64,000 bases of DNA from Thalassospira sp. TSL5-1 (lineage in GTDB: Bacteria; Pseudomonadota; Alphaproteobacteria; Rhodospirillales; Thalassospiraceae), in the NCBI RefSeq assembly GCF_001907695.1, contig NZ_KV880643.1:79872-143871 (forward strand). The letters run 5' to 3'. The translations under genes were made by a program, and so were the position numbers. Within the stretch, counting starts at the first letter, position 1. Each line of letters begins with the position of its first letter. Under the pieces are notes generated by a model, which was not told the DNA's origin, searched no databases, and saw only the letters and a program-made list of their open reading frames with translations. Positions 52,998 to 62,666 of this stretch are shown here, one piece after another.

Positions 52998-54491
52998 ATG
53001 TCAGACAAGAAATATATCCTTGCCATCGATCAGGGCACAACCAGTTCGCGCGCGATTGTTTTTAACCGTGACGGCAAGTCTGTTGCGGTTGCGCAGCGCG
53101 AATTTCCGCAGCATTTTCCCAATTCCGGCTGGGTGGAACATGACCCGGAAGATTTGTGGAATACGGTTGTTGAAACCTGCCGCGAGGCGATTTCGCATAT
53201 TGATGTTAACGAGATTGCGGCAATCGGCATTACGAACCAGCGCGAAACCACCATTGTCTGGGACCGCAAAACAGGCAAGCCGGTTTATAACGCCATTGTG
53301 TGGCAGGATCGCCGCACAGCGGCCCTGTGTCGCGACCTGCGTCATCGCGATGCGGAGCTTGAACAGCATATTAACGCCAAAAGCGGCCTGTTGATTGATC
53401 CGTATTTTTCTGCCACCAAAATTGCCTGGATCCTGGACCACGTAACCGGGTCACGTGCGCGGGCGGAGCAGGGCGATCTGGCCTTTGGCACGGTTGACAG
53501 CTTTTTGTTATGGCGGCTCACTGGCGGCAAGGCCCACGCGACCGATGCCACCAATGCCGCACGCACAAATCTTTATAATATTCGCGAAGATCAATGGGAT
53601 ACGGAGCTGTGCGATATCTTCCGTGTTCCTCAACAGATGTTACCTGAAGTCAAGGATTGTGCCGCCGATTTTGGCATGACCGACAAGGACCTGTTTGGCG
53701 CTGAAATCCCGGTTTATGGCATTGCGGGCGACCAGCAGGCTGCGGCCTTCGGGCAATGCTGCTTTAAGCCTGGCGAAATCAAAAGCACCTATGGCACCGG
53801 CTGTTTTGTGATTTTAAATACCGGGGATGAAGCCGTTACCTCGCAGCATCGCCTGCTCACCACGATTGGCTACCGCCTGAATGGTAAAATCAGTTACGCG
53901 ATGGAAGGGGCGATTTTTGTCGCGGGAGCAGCGGTGCAATGGCTGCGTGACGGGCTGGGTATTATCAAATCAGCCGCAGAAACCGAAGGTCTGGCCGGTG
54001 ATTTACCCGATAATCGGGGTGTTTATATGGTCCCGGCCTTTACCGGGCTTGGCGCACCCTATTGGGATGCCGATGCCCGCGGGGCCGTGTTTGGCCTGAC
54101 GCGCGACACAGGGCCGCGCGAATTTGTCCGTGCTGCGCTTGAAAGCGTTTGTTACCAGACATTCGATCTGTTTGATGCCATGGCCGCCGATGGTGTTGCG
54201 CCCAAGGCGGTGCGGGTGGATGGCGGTATGGTCGCCAATGACTGGATTTGCCAGTATCTGGCCGATATTTTGGCGATTGATGTTGAGCGCCCGAAAATCA
54301 CCGAAACGACGGCATTGGGGGCAGCTTGCCTTGCGGGTTTACAGGCCGGGCTGTTTTCCGATCTGGATGAAATTCGCAGTCGCTGGAAGCTGGATGCGAA
54401 ATTTTCCCCTGAAATGGAAAAGCCCCGGCGCGATCATGTTTTGGCCGGTTGGCGCGATGCGGTTGCACGGGTGCGCACCAGTGATGACTAG
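52998..54491 (+). CDS. glpK: Glycerol kinase
   Basis: 497 aa, standard length. Phosphorylates glycerol to glycerol 3-phosphate with ATP. FGGY-kinase motifs are [14 protein letters not shown] at the N-terminus, [40 protein letters not shown], and [13 protein letters not shown] followed by [16 protein letters not shown] precedes the ATG. No glpF, glpD or glpR is nearby, unusual for this gene. A terminator follows at 54550. Confidence 0.96.
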   Translation: MSDKKYILAIDQGTTSSRAIVFNRDGKSVAVAQREFPQHFPNSGWVEHDPEDLWNTVVETCREAISHIDVNEIAAIGITNQRETTIVWDRKTGKPVYNAIVWQDRRTAALCRDLRHRDAELEQHINAKSGLLIDPYFSATKIAWILDHVTGSRARAEQGDLAFGTVDSFLLWRLTGGKAHATDATNAARTNLYNIREDQWDTELCDIFRVPQQMLPEVKDCAADFGMTDKDLFGAEIPVYGIAGDQQAAAFGQCCFKPGEIKSTYGTGCFVILNTGDEAVTSQHRLLTTIGYRLNGKISYAMEGAIFVAGAAVQWLRDGLGIIKSAAETEGLAGDLPDNRGVYMVPAFTGLGAPYWDADARGAVFGLTRDTGPREFVRAALESVCYQTFDLFDAMAADGVAPKAVRVDGGMVANDWICQYLADILAIDVERPKITETTALGAACLAGLQAGLFSDLDEIRSRWKLDAKFSPEMEKPRRDHVLAGWRDAVARVRTSDD

Positions 54492-54549
54492 GGTTGCATT
54501 AAGCTGACTGGTCAGGGCAAAAAACCTCCTATAGGATGAATGTGGATCG

Positions 54550-54575
54550 GGCGGCGCAGGCTTGTGCCGCCTTTT
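54550..54575 (+). terminator. Terminator after glpK
   Basis: A 9-base stem starting GGCGGCGCA (54550) with GGCT loop and one G-T pair, followed by TTTTCC. Confidence 0.75.
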
Positions 54576-54644
54576 CCATGTGCGGCACTGTTCTGGCGCG
54601 TCGCAAATAACGCAATATGCAGTAAAACTGCAGCTGGGGGATGA

Positions 54645-55589
54645 ATGCTGGATTTGATTTTCAGTAAGGTTGGGCCCGTCTTTTTGACGATCCTGTGTGG
54701 ATATTTGTTGATGCGCAGCCGTATTTTATCGCGCGAGGGGATACCGGTTCTCGCCCGCATCGCGATGAATGTTTTCATCCCGGCCATGCTGTTTCAAACC
54801 CTGTCACAGTCCGACATTCGTGCCCATTTCGATTTGCGTCTGTGGGGGGCCTATTATGGCGGCGCGCTTTTGAATTATGCGCTGGTTTATTTCACGGCGC
54901 GCTTCACCCTGGGGGCGAAAAACGATGAGGCGGCCATTACCGCTGTTGGCGGTGTTTTTTCTAATGTGGTGTTGTTGGGGATTCCGCTGATCCAGGCGGT
55001 TTATGGCGAAGACGGGCTGGTTCCCTTGCTGATCGTGCTTGCCATCCATCCGCTGACATTGCTGGGTCTAACTATTTTCCTGGTTGAAGGCAGCCGGTCA
55101 TCGGGCGAAACCAGGCTTGCCACCGTGGCCGGAAGCATGGTGCGTGTGCTTAAAAACCCCATTATCATCGCCATTATTGCCGGTGTTGCTGCGTCGCTTG
55201 TGGGGTTGAAGCTGCCGGAAATTGCCACCAATACGCTGGAACGTTTTCGCGTTGCCGGGCCGACGGTGGCCCTGATCCTTGTTGGATGTGGTTTGTATGG
55301 GCAAAGCGTGCGCGGGAACCTGACGGCCAGTTTATTATGCACCTGCGCGAAACTTTTCATTCAACCAGTCCTGGTTTTTTCGATTGCCTATTTCGTGTTT
55401 GATCTGCCGCCGTTATGGCTGACGGTGGTGACAATCATGGCGGCCTTGCCTGCCGGGGCCAATGTCGCCATTTTGGCGGGTAATTACCAGGTCTGCATCG
55501 ACCGTTCTGCAACCACCATTCTGATCACGACGCTCATCAGTGTAATCACCCTGCCGCTTTTGGTTCTTTATGCCGGGGTGCAGCCATAG
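54645..55589 (+). CDS. AEC-family (auxin efflux carrier type) transporter
   Basis: 314-aa inner-membrane protein with about ten hydrophobic segments in the two-bundle AEC pattern (MLDLIFSKVGPVFLTILCGYLL, AIAMNVFIPAMLFQTLS-like, GVFSNVVLLGIPLI, ALPAGANVAILAGNY). Members export or import organic acids. GGGGGA precedes the ATG. Its last 22 bases overlap the end of the convergent oxidoreductase gene. Substrate unknown. Confidence 0.88.
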   Translation: MLDLIFSKVGPVFLTILCGYLLMRSRILSREGIPVLARIAMNVFIPAMLFQTLSQSDIRAHFDLRLWGAYYGGALLNYALVYFTARFTLGAKNDEAAITAVGGVFSNVVLLGIPLIQAVYGEDGLVPLLIVLAIHPLTLLGLTIFLVEGSRSSGETRLATVAGSMVRVLKNPIIIAIIAGVAASLVGLKLPEIATNTLERFRVAGPTVALILVGCGLYGQSVRGNLTASLLCTCAKLFIQPVLVFSIAYFVFDLPPLWLTVVTIMAALPAGANVAILAGNYQVCIDRSATTILITTLISVITLPLLVLYAGVQP

Positions 55590-57730
55590 GCTGCGGTTAA
55601 AATCATGCGGCACAGGTCGATTTCATCTTGAGCGCTTGGCGGCGTGATGATGTTTTCGGCTTTGGCCCATTGCGGGTCCTGAATACGCTGGATAAACGCC
55701 TTTAATGCCTGTTCGTGCCCCTTTTGCGGGGTTCGGGACAGTAGGCCGCCGCTTCGATGGATGGTTTTCCTGCCGTTCTGCGATATTACAAGTTTATGCC
55801 AGTCAATCAGCTCGATTGTAGTATTGGTGGCGGTGATGTGCAGGCGTTCCTTAGGGTCGTGTCTTTGTCCGCCATGTGTGTAATGCACGGTTGCGTGGCT
55901 TTGATCGGCAAACCGGATTTCCCAGATACTGTCGCCGTGTGCGCGGTTGATCCAGTGGCATTGAATTGCCAAAACAGGTGACTGCGACACTGCCATTACC
56001 AGATCAATGAAATGGCTGATTTCGCCAATGGTGCGGCCGCCCTGGCCTGGCTGGTTCAACCAGTGATCAGATGGCAGTGGTGACAGTCGCACTTGATAGG
56101 AAAAATGCTTGGGGCCGGATGGTAACGTACCCTTAATCATATATGTAAAGGGGGCGTATCGTCGGTTATGGCCAACCATAAGGGTTTGTTTAGGTCCGGT
56201 TTCAGTCAGGGTTTTCTGTATCATATCCAATTGCGGCAAGCTGACAGCAAGCGGTTTTTCCACCCACACATGTTTGCGGCTTAACAGGGCTGCATGGGCA
56301 AGGTCAGCGTGGCTGTCATGCCGTGTTGCGATGATGACGGCATCAATTTCCGGGTCATTGAATATTTGGGTATTGTCGCTGATTGCCTGTGACCCTGGCA
56401 CGCGGTGATGTGCGCCCATTGCCGCCAGGCCGCGTGTGCTGGCGATATATTTGAGTGTCGTTTTCGGTATGTTTTTTATAATGGGTAGCAGGGTGGCGCC
56501 GGTAAAATTACCGGCACCAATGATGCCCAGGTTTACGGTGCCCGTTTTTGGTTTTGCTCTTGTTGTATGCTGTACTGACCGCTGCAATTCCGTGCTATCG
56601 GTGGGAACCTCAGCATTATATTCAATGACGGTGGCAAGCGGCGGTACTTCGCAGGTTGTAGGGTTTGCAGCATCGGCAAGCGGAATCCTGGCGTCAATCA
56701 GCCGGGCAGGGGTGATCCGCTGATCTGCCATCAGGTCAAGCACGGCCTGCATATTGCGTTTGATCGTCCATCTTGCATGGCCGATCGGGTAATCCTGGCC
56801 CAATTGTTCATAATTGGCATCATAGCGACCGGGGCCGTAGGATCGAACCTGGCGCAGAGTGATTTCCTTACGAAATAGTGGGCCGCGATTGGCATGTGGT
56901 TTGACGTCACCGACACATACAATGATTCCGCGATCCCGACATAACGTCGCTGCCGCGTCGATCAGCGTGCCTTTATCGTCTGATGCGCATAGCAAAACGG
57001 CATCACATCCGGCATTGTGGGTGATGTCGGCAAGATCTTGCGCCGTAATTTCGCCGGTGGATTTAAAACACTTAAACGCGCCACTTTCCCGTGCCGTTGC
57101 CAGGCGCGGTCTTTGCCAGTCAATCGCAACCACCCGTGCACCGGCGGCAACTGCCAGCTGAATGGCGAGCTGCCCGATCAGCCCACAGCCAATCACGGCA
57201 ACCGTCATGCCAATGCCGATTTCCCCTTGCCGAATGGCATGCAGGGCGATGCAGGCAAGGGTGGTAAAAACGCCGTTATCATCGCTGACCTCATCGGGGA
57301 TGGGGCAGGCAAGGTTTTGGGGCACGACATTCCATTCGGCATGGCGGGCAAAATCGATCCCGCCGCAGGCAACGCGCATGCCTTTGGTAAAACCGGTCAC
57401 ACCTTCGCCCAGGTCCTCGATAATCCCGCAGCAGGCATAGCCCGCGGCAATCGGTTGATCTAGACGGTGTTTTACGGCATTGCGGGTGGCGGCCAGTCCG
57501 TCGCGGCGTAATTTGTCAAACACCTGTGCGGTTAAATCGGGTCGTTTGATCGCCTTTGCCAGAAGCGGCATGCGTGTTTCGGCATTTTGCGTTGCTTCGG
57601 TGCCGGGACTGATTACGGATAGCGTTGTTCTGATCAGTATGTGTCCCGGTTGCAGGGCAGGGATGGGGCATTGCGCCACCTTCACCTGTTTTTCACCCGG
57701 AAAGCGCAGCAAGGCGCGCATTGTTGCCAT
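55568..57730 (-). CDS. Bidomain oxidoreductase: zinc-type alcohol dehydrogenase fused to Gfo/Idh dehydrogenase
   Basis: 720 aa. Residues 1 to about 370 are a medium-chain dehydrogenase (GYACCGIIEDLGEGVTGF, AVIGCGLIGQLAIQLAVAAGARVVAID). From about 400 a Gfo/Idh/MocA domain begins (LGIIGAGNFTGATLLPII) with the diagnostic VEKPLAVS near residue 490. The GroES-like start lacks the usual structural-zinc Cys cluster. Such fusions occur in surface-polysaccharide clusters, where they are thought to modify sugar nucleotides or their derivatives, but no reaction is established. It diverges from the glycosyltransferase at 57898, supporting that context. Confidence 0.85.
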   Translation of the reverse strand: MATMRALLRFPGEKQVKVAQCPIPALQPGHILIRTTLSVISPGTEATQNAETRMPLLAKAIKRPDLTAQVFDKLRRDGLAATRNAVKHRLDQPIAAGYACCGIIEDLGEGVTGFTKGMRVACGGIDFARHAEWNVVPQNLACPIPDEVSDDNGVFTTLACIALHAIRQGEIGIGMTVAVIGCGLIGQLAIQLAVAAGARVVAIDWQRPRLATARESGAFKCFKSTGEITAQDLADITHNAGCDAVLLCASDDKGTLIDAAATLCRDRGIIVCVGDVKPHANRGPLFRKEITLRQVRSYGPGRYDANYEQLGQDYPIGHARWTIKRNMQAVLDLMADQRITPARLIDARIPLADAANPTTCEVPPLATVIEYNAEVPTDSTELQRSVQHTTRAKPKTGTVNLGIIGAGNFTGATLLPIIKNIPKTTLKYIASTRGLAAMGAHHRVPGSQAISDNTQIFNDPEIDAVIIATRHDSHADLAHAALLSRKHVWVEKPLAVSLPQLDMIQKTLTETGPKQTLMVGHNRRYAPFTYMIKGTLPSGPKHFSYQVRLSPLPSDHWLNQPGQGGRTIGEISHFIDLVMAVSQSPVLAIQCHWINRAHGDSIWEIRFADQSHATVHYTHGGQRHDPKERLHITATNTTIELIDWHKLVISQNGRKTIHRSGGLLSRTPQKGHEQALKAFIQRIQDPQWAKAENIITPPSAQDEIDLCRMILTAAYGCTPA

Positions 57731-57897
57731 AAAGTGATTTTCCCCCGAAATGCCCGTTTGGGCTGTATTCTTCGCGCCGGATTAAATCATACAGATTGTG
57801 CATCGTCGATCAGTGATTGACGGAACAGGCATGTGTCGCTAGCAACAGTCATTATGTGAAACAGGACAGTGATCCGATGGTTTCGGGTTACGTCTAA

Positions 57898-59073
57898 ATG
57901 GAATACAGCATGTCAAATTCCCGCACGTCGAATGCCGCATCGAAACGCAAGAAACTTTTGTTTGTTTGCAGCGAGGATTGGTATTTTGTCTCACACCGGA
58001 TGGCTTTGGCGCGTGCGGCACAGGTGCGTGGCTGGGAAATTGTCGTGGCCTGTCGCAAAAATCAGGCGGCTGAAATGTTGCAGACAGAGGGTTTTAAGAT
58101 CATCGATCTTAATATTGCCCGGGGTGGTTTAAGCCCGGTTGCGTCATTGAAAACGGTTTGTCACCTGATTTCCATTTTTCGGCGCGAGAAACCTGATGTG
58201 ATTGTCAATGTTGCCATTCAGTGCGTCATTCTGTCCACATTGGCTGGTTTGCTGTCGGGGGCGCGGCGCATTGTCAATATGGTGACGGGGTTGGGTTTTA
58301 TTTTTGTGTCAAACGGGCGCAAGGCAAAAATCATCCGGTCCATCGTGCGTGGGGTTTTACGGTTTTATGCCCGTTTTAAATCCGTGCAGGTCATTGTTCA
58401 GAATGGCGATGACGAAGAACTGATGGCATCCCTGGGGTTTCGCCGCGCCAATTTGTCCCTGATCCGCGGGTCGGGGGTGGATATGCAAAAGTACTTTCCG
58501 GCGGGCGAGGTGGAAAGTCGCGAGGTGGCCAAGCAATCCAAAACAGCCATTTTTGTCGCGCGGATGTTATGGTCCAAGGGGCTGGGTGAATTGATCGCGG
58601 CCATTCGTCTTCTGGCTGAAAAAGGTGTTCACTATCGTTTTTTGCTGGTCGGGGATGTGGACCTTGCCAATCCTGACAGTGCAACAGTGAATGACCTTGA
58701 AACCTGGCAAAAGGAAGGTTTGGTGGAATGGCTGGGCAAGCGCAGTGATATTCCCGCTTTGTTGCAGGGGGCTGATCTGGCGGTGTTGCCGTCGTGGCGG
58801 GAAGGTTTGCCAAAATCCCTGATCGAGGCCGCAGCCTGTCGCCTGGCGATGGTCGCCACCGATGTACCGGGGTGCCGCGAGATTGTTCGGCACAACGATA
58901 CTGGCTTGTTGGTTAAATTGGGCGACGCCCAAGCCCTTGCCGATGCCATCGAACGTTTGATGGAAAACAACGAATTTAGAAATAACTGCGCAAACAATGC
59001 CTATGCACTGGTTGAAAAGGAACTGTGCGATGCTGTTGTGGTGCAAAAGACCCTTAAAGTTATCGAGGGGTAA
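57898..59073 (+). CDS. Glycosyltransferase family 4 (GT-B fold)
   Basis: 391 aa; the second ATG at 57910 is an equal start candidate since neither has a strong ribosome site. N-terminal acceptor domain opens KLLFVCSEDWYFVSHRMALARAA, the donor domain starts near AIFVARMLWSKGLGELI, and the nucleotide-sugar motif is LPSWREGLPKSLIEAAACRLAMVATDVPGCREIV with the E-x7-E spacing of GT4. Transfers a sugar onto a lipid-linked or polysaccharide acceptor at the inner membrane. It resembles WbpL-partner type transferases that follow UDP-sugar formation. Donor and acceptor unknown. Confidence 0.88.
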   Translation: MEYSMSNSRTSNAASKRKKLLFVCSEDWYFVSHRMALARAAQVRGWEIVVACRKNQAAEMLQTEGFKIIDLNIARGGLSPVASLKTVCHLISIFRREKPDVIVNVAIQCVILSTLAGLLSGARRIVNMVTGLGFIFVSNGRKAKIIRSIVRGVLRFYARFKSVQVIVQNGDDEELMASLGFRRANLSLIRGSGVDMQKYFPAGEVESREVAKQSKTAIFVARMLWSKGLGELIAAIRLLAEKGVHYRFLLVGDVDLANPDSATVNDLETWQKEGLVEWLGKRSDIPALLQGADLAVLPSWREGLPKSLIEAAACRLAMVATDVPGCREIVRHNDTGLLVKLGDAQALADAIERLMENNEFRNNCANNAYALVEKELCDAVVVQKTLKVIEG

Positions 59074-59147
59074 TTCCACGCCATAAGGATGAATGATGAC
59101 GGTGTTTCAGGTAACGAGGCACAGGCATCACTTTCTTCATTTTTATG

Positions 59148-59159
59148 ATTGTATACAAT
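59148..59159. promoter_or_regulatory. Perfect 12-base palindrome upstream of the hydroxyproline operon
   Basis: ATTGTATACAAT, perfect, 86 bases before the chosen start of the deaminase gene. TTGTATACAA is a typical operator form for FCD-type GntR proteins, and the operon ends with such a regulator gene. Confidence 0.65.
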
Positions 59160-59245
59160 ATCCATATGTGCGATATCTGGTGTCAGGTAAATCAGCGGGC
59201 GTTCCCGTCGGGCGTGGCCGCGTATCGGATAAAAGGAATTTTGTG

Positions 59246-60142
59246 ATGCAGGTAAGCTGGACCGGTGTGTTTCCCGCAGTTGCGACCCAGATGTTTGAAG
59301 ATGGCTCTATCGATTTTGATATGACGGCCAAACAGATCGAAGCATTGATTGATGCCGGTGTTGATGGGTTGGTTATGCTCGGCTCGGTCGGGGAAAATAC
59401 GACGCTCGAAATGGACGAAAAGATTGCCGTCCTTAAGCTGGCTGTCGAAATTACCAAGGGTCGCATTCCCGTTTTGTCCGGCGTTGCCGAAACCACAACG
59501 GCCGGGGCGATTAAATATGCCCAGAAATGCGAAGAACTGGGGGCCGATGGCCTGATGCTTCTGCCCGGTATGATCTACACGGCCGATACCCGCGAAAATC
59601 TGGCGCATTTCCGTGCTGTGGCGGCCAAAACCGCGTTGCCGATCATGATTTATAACAATCCGGGTGCCTATCGCATCGATATCAAACCCGAAGAATTCAA
59701 CCAGCTTGCCGATGTTGAAAATCTGGTTGCGATCAAGGAAAGCTCGGGTGATCCGCGCCGTATTACCGACATTTATAACGCCTGTGGCGATCGTTTTGTT
59801 CTGTTCTGCGGCATGGATGATCTGGTTATGGAAACCCAGGTTTTGGGGGCTGTAGGCTGGATTTCCGGCTTTACCGATGCCTTCCCGGCAGAATCTGTTG
59901 GCCTTTGGAAGCTCCTGACCGAGGGCAAATACGCCGAAGCGGTCAAAATTTACCGCTGGTTCACCCCGGTTTTGCACATGGATGTGCATGCCAAGCTGGT
60001 TCAGTATATTAAGCTCGCCCAGGCCATGACCGGCGTTGGCAAAGAATATGTGCGTGCGCCGCGCCTGACCCTGGTGGGCGAGGAACGCGAAGCCATCACC
60101 AAAATCATTCAAAAGGCCATCGACACACGTCCGTCCCTGTGA
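59246..60142 (+). CDS. DapA-superfamily lyase, probable 1-pyrroline-4-hydroxy-2-carboxylate deaminase
   Basis: 298 aa from the ATG at 59246; the open extension upstream contains the operator and no ribosome site. Schiff-base Lys K164 in VAIKESSGDPRR and the catalytic Tyr Y136 in MIYNNPGAY are in place, with the GSVGENTTLEMDEK carboxylate-binding loop. In hydroxyproline catabolism this family deaminates 1-pyrroline-4-hydroxy-2-carboxylate to alpha-ketoglutarate semialdehyde. The next two genes supply that substrate, so this role is favoured over dihydrodipicolinate synthase. Confidence 0.85.
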   Translation: MQVSWTGVFPAVATQMFEDGSIDFDMTAKQIEALIDAGVDGLVMLGSVGENTTLEMDEKIAVLKLAVEITKGRIPVLSGVAETTTAGAIKYAQKCEELGADGLMLLPGMIYTADTRENLAHFRAVAAKTALPIMIYNNPGAYRIDIKPEEFNQLADVENLVAIKESSGDPRRITDIYNACGDRFVLFCGMDDLVMETQVLGAVGWISGFTDAFPAESVGLWKLLTEGKYAEAVKIYRWFTPVLHMDVHAKLVQYIKLAQAMTGVGKEYVRAPRLTLVGEEREAITKIIQKAIDTRPSL

Positions 60143-60172
60143 TTTTGTGTCGCTAACGCCTGCATATAAGTT

Positions 60173-60210
60173 TCAAACCGGCAGGCAGAAAAGCTGCCAT
60201 GCCGGTTTGA
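60173..60210 (+). terminator. Hairpin between deaminase and oxidoreductase genes
   Basis: TCAAACCGGC and GGCAG pair with CTGCC and GCCGGTTTGA through a small internal loop; an AT-rich but not pure T tract follows. Probably a partial terminator or RNA stabiliser within the operon. Confidence 0.6.
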
Positions 60211-60252
60211 GGCTATTATTTTGCTGTTATTTTTCAGGGTGATGAGGTTCCG

Positions 60253-61500
60253 ATGTCTGTCCCGCAACATGTTCTTGTCATTGGTGCCGGGATTGTGGGG
60301 GTTAATGTCGGTCTTGCCCTGCAAAAATACGGTTTTGCCGTTACCCTGGCCGATAAGGGCGAACCGGGGCGTGCCACGTCTTTTGGCAATGCTGGCGGTC
60401 TTGCGGTCAGTGAATGTGCGCCCATTTCCATGCCCGGCACGCTCAAAAATGTTCCCGGCTGGTTGCGGGACCCGAACGGGCCGTTAACCCTTCGTTTGTC
60501 CTATTTGCCCAAAATGCTGCCCTGGCTGCTGCGCTTTATGGCTGCCGGTCGGCGCAACCGGGTGGAGCAGATTGCAACCGAACTTGCCGCCATTTTGCAC
60601 TCGGCGTGGGATGATTATGATCCCCTTATTCGGGATGCCAAATTGCAGGATGCCGTTTTCCGGGATGGTGCGATGGCGGTTTATCGCTCCGAACAGGGGC
60701 GTCGGGGCGATGATTATTCTATTGATCTGCGCCGCCGTAACGGGGTGCGCCTGACCGATCTTTCGCGGGACGAGGTTTATGACCGCGAACCAGATCTGGC
60801 ACCCGGTTTCGTCTGTGGCGTGCTGGAAGAAGACTGGGGCAGGGTGCTTGACCCCTATAAAATCGTCACCGGCCTTTATCAGTTGTTTCTGGATCGCGGC
60901 GGAAAATTCCAAACTGCTGATATTACCGATTTTGTCTATCAGGCGGGCCGCCCGCGTTCTGCCATCAATCGGGCGGGCGATAATATCCCGTTTGATCATG
61001 TGGTTGTTTGCTGTGGTGCCTGGTCGCGCCATCTTGCGGCACGTTTGGGCAGCAATGTGCTGCTTGATACCGAACGGGGCTATAACACGACTGTTCCTTA
61101 TAATGGTGTGACGCTTAATCACATGGTGATCAGCCCGGATGACAGCATTGTTTTGACCCCCATGGAAATGGGTATTCGTGTCGGCGGTGCAGTCGAGCTT
61201 GCCGGGCTGGATGCGGCACCCGATTACAGCCGGGCTTCGGCCCTGTTCAAAAAGGGCCAGCAGGTTTTGCAGGGCTTGCGCGATGAGGGTGGTACTCAAT
61301 GGATGGGTTTTCGCCCTTCAATGCCGGATTCAAAACCGGTTATTTCTGCAAGCCCCCGGCATGATAATGCCTATTTTGCTTTTGGTCATGGCCACCTGGG
61401 GCTGACAATGGGCGCAACCACCGGCCGCCTGCTGGCTGACCTGATGGTCGGGCGCCCTGCCAGCATCGACATGACCCCGTATCGTATTAACCGCTTTTAA
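60253..61500 (+). CDS. FAD-dependent D-amino acid dehydrogenase, probable cis-4-hydroxy-D-proline oxidoreductase
   Basis: 415 aa, DAO/DadA superfamily. The FAD Rossmann motif VIGAGIVGVNVGLALQ is at residues 9-24, followed by the DadA-like ATSFGNAGGLAVSECAPISMPG, PWLLRFMAAG, and near the C-terminus GFRPSMPDSKPVIS with the FAD-contacting FGHGHLGLTMGATTGRL. It would oxidise cis-4-hydroxy-D-proline to the pyrroline acid. GAGG precedes the ATG. The epimerase starts 17 bases after its stop. D-proline or other D-amino acids are alternative substrates; context favours hydroxyproline. Confidence 0.87.
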   Translation: MSVPQHVLVIGAGIVGVNVGLALQKYGFAVTLADKGEPGRATSFGNAGGLAVSECAPISMPGTLKNVPGWLRDPNGPLTLRLSYLPKMLPWLLRFMAAGRRNRVEQIATELAAILHSAWDDYDPLIRDAKLQDAVFRDGAMAVYRSEQGRRGDDYSIDLRRRNGVRLTDLSRDEVYDREPDLAPGFVCGVLEEDWGRVLDPYKIVTGLYQLFLDRGGKFQTADITDFVYQAGRPRSAINRAGDNIPFDHVVVCCGAWSRHLAARLGSNVLLDTERGYNTTVPYNGVTLNHMVISPDDSIVLTPMEMGIRVGGAVELAGLDAAPDYSRASALFKKGQQVLQGLRDEGGTQWMGFRPSMPDSKPVISASPRHDNAYFAFGHGHLGLTMGATTGRLLADLMVGRPASIDMTPYRINRF

Positions 61501-61517
61501 GCCGGAGCCCGCCATAA

Positions 61518-62519
61518 ATGGCAAAGCATAGTTTCTTTTGTATTGATGGTCATACCTGCGGTAACCCGGTGCGCATTGTCGCTGGCGGCGGGCCGCGCCT
61601 TGTCGGGGCCAATATGCGCGAAAAGCGTGCGCATTTCCTGGCCGAATATGACTGGATCCGCACCGGCCTGATGTTTGAGCCACGCGGACATGACATCATG
61701 TCGGGCTCTATTCTGTATGAGCCGACCCGCGATGATTGTGATGTTGCCATCCTGTTTATCGAAACATCGGGCTGCTTACCAATGTGCGGTCATGGCACGA
61801 TTGGTACGGTGACAATGGCCCTTGAACAAGGGCTGATCAAACCCAAAACGCCCGGCATCGTGCGGCTCGATACCCCGGCGGGTCTGGTTGTCGCCGAATA
61901 TGAACAGGTCGGCGACTATGTTGAAAAGGTTCGCCTTACCAACGTTCCGTCCTTTCTATACAAGCAAGGGATCGAGGTTGACTGCCCGGAACTGGGCCTC
62001 CTTACGGTCGATGTTGCCTATGGCGGGAATTTTTATGCCATTGTCGAGCCGCAGGAAAACTTCCGCGACATGGCCGATTATTCCGTTGGCGATTTTCAAC
62101 GCCTTAGCCCGCAATTGCGCCAGCGCCTCAACGAAATTGAAACTTTCGTGCATCCCCTGCATCGCGAAATCAATGGGTTGTCCCACATTCAATGGACGGG
62201 CACACCCACTCAGGAAAGCAGCACGCACCGCAATGCCGTTTTTTATGGTGACAAGGGCATTGACCGTTCACCCTGCGGCACCGGCACATCGGCAAGACTA
62301 GCCCAACTCGCAGCCCAGGGTCGTTTGCCAGCGGATGGTAAAATTGTCCATGAAAGCATTATTGGCTCTCAATTCGAGGCCTATGTTGTTGAGCAAACCC
62401 GGGTTGGTGACTATCTGGCAATCGTGCCATCGGTTGCCGGTTGGGCGCGCATGCACGGGCTGAACACGATTTTTATTGATGATCGCGATCCCTATGCACA
62501 CGGTTTTGTCGTCAAATAA
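61518..62519 (+). CDS. 4-hydroxyproline 2-epimerase (proline racemase family)
   Basis: 333 aa. Converts trans-4-hydroxy-L-proline to cis-4-hydroxy-D-proline by a two-base mechanism. Both catalytic cysteines are present: C90 in LPMCGHGTIG and C253 in DRSPCGTGTSAR. Having Cys at the second position argues for epimerase rather than the related trans-3-hydroxyproline dehydratase, which has Thr there. GGAG precedes the ATG. Catalyses the first step of the pathway. Confidence 0.9.
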   Translation: MAKHSFFCIDGHTCGNPVRIVAGGGPRLVGANMREKRAHFLAEYDWIRTGLMFEPRGHDIMSGSILYEPTRDDCDVAILFIETSGCLPMCGHGTIGTVTMALEQGLIKPKTPGIVRLDTPAGLVVAEYEQVGDYVEKVRLTNVPSFLYKQGIEVDCPELGLLTVDVAYGGNFYAIVEPQENFRDMADYSVGDFQRLSPQLRQRLNEIETFVHPLHREINGLSHIQWTGTPTQESSTHRNAVFYGDKGIDRSPCGTGTSARLAQLAAQGRLPADGKIVHESIIGSQFEAYVVEQTRVGDYLAIVPSVAGWARMHGLNTIFIDDRDPYAHGFVVK

Positions 62520-62540
62520 CCTCCGGGAAGGGGTTATTTT
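62514..62540 (+). terminator. Weak hairpin at the end of the epimerase gene
   Basis: AAATAACC (62514) pairs with GGTTATTT (62532-62539) followed by one more T. Possible attenuator before gntR. Confidence 0.45.
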
Positions 62541-62666
62541 GACCAGATTTGCGGCAAACCCGGTAATTTTATTGCCACATTCCAGTGGCCCCGTTATGAG
62601 TATCTGGAATGGCTAATTCCTTGTGATGGGCTGTTTTGGTTCGGCAATTAGATAGACGTAAACACT

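Noticed and set aside
59093..59245. N-terminal extension of the deaminase gene
   Set aside because: It contains the operator palindrome and lacks a ribosome site. The protein aligned to its family starts at 59246.
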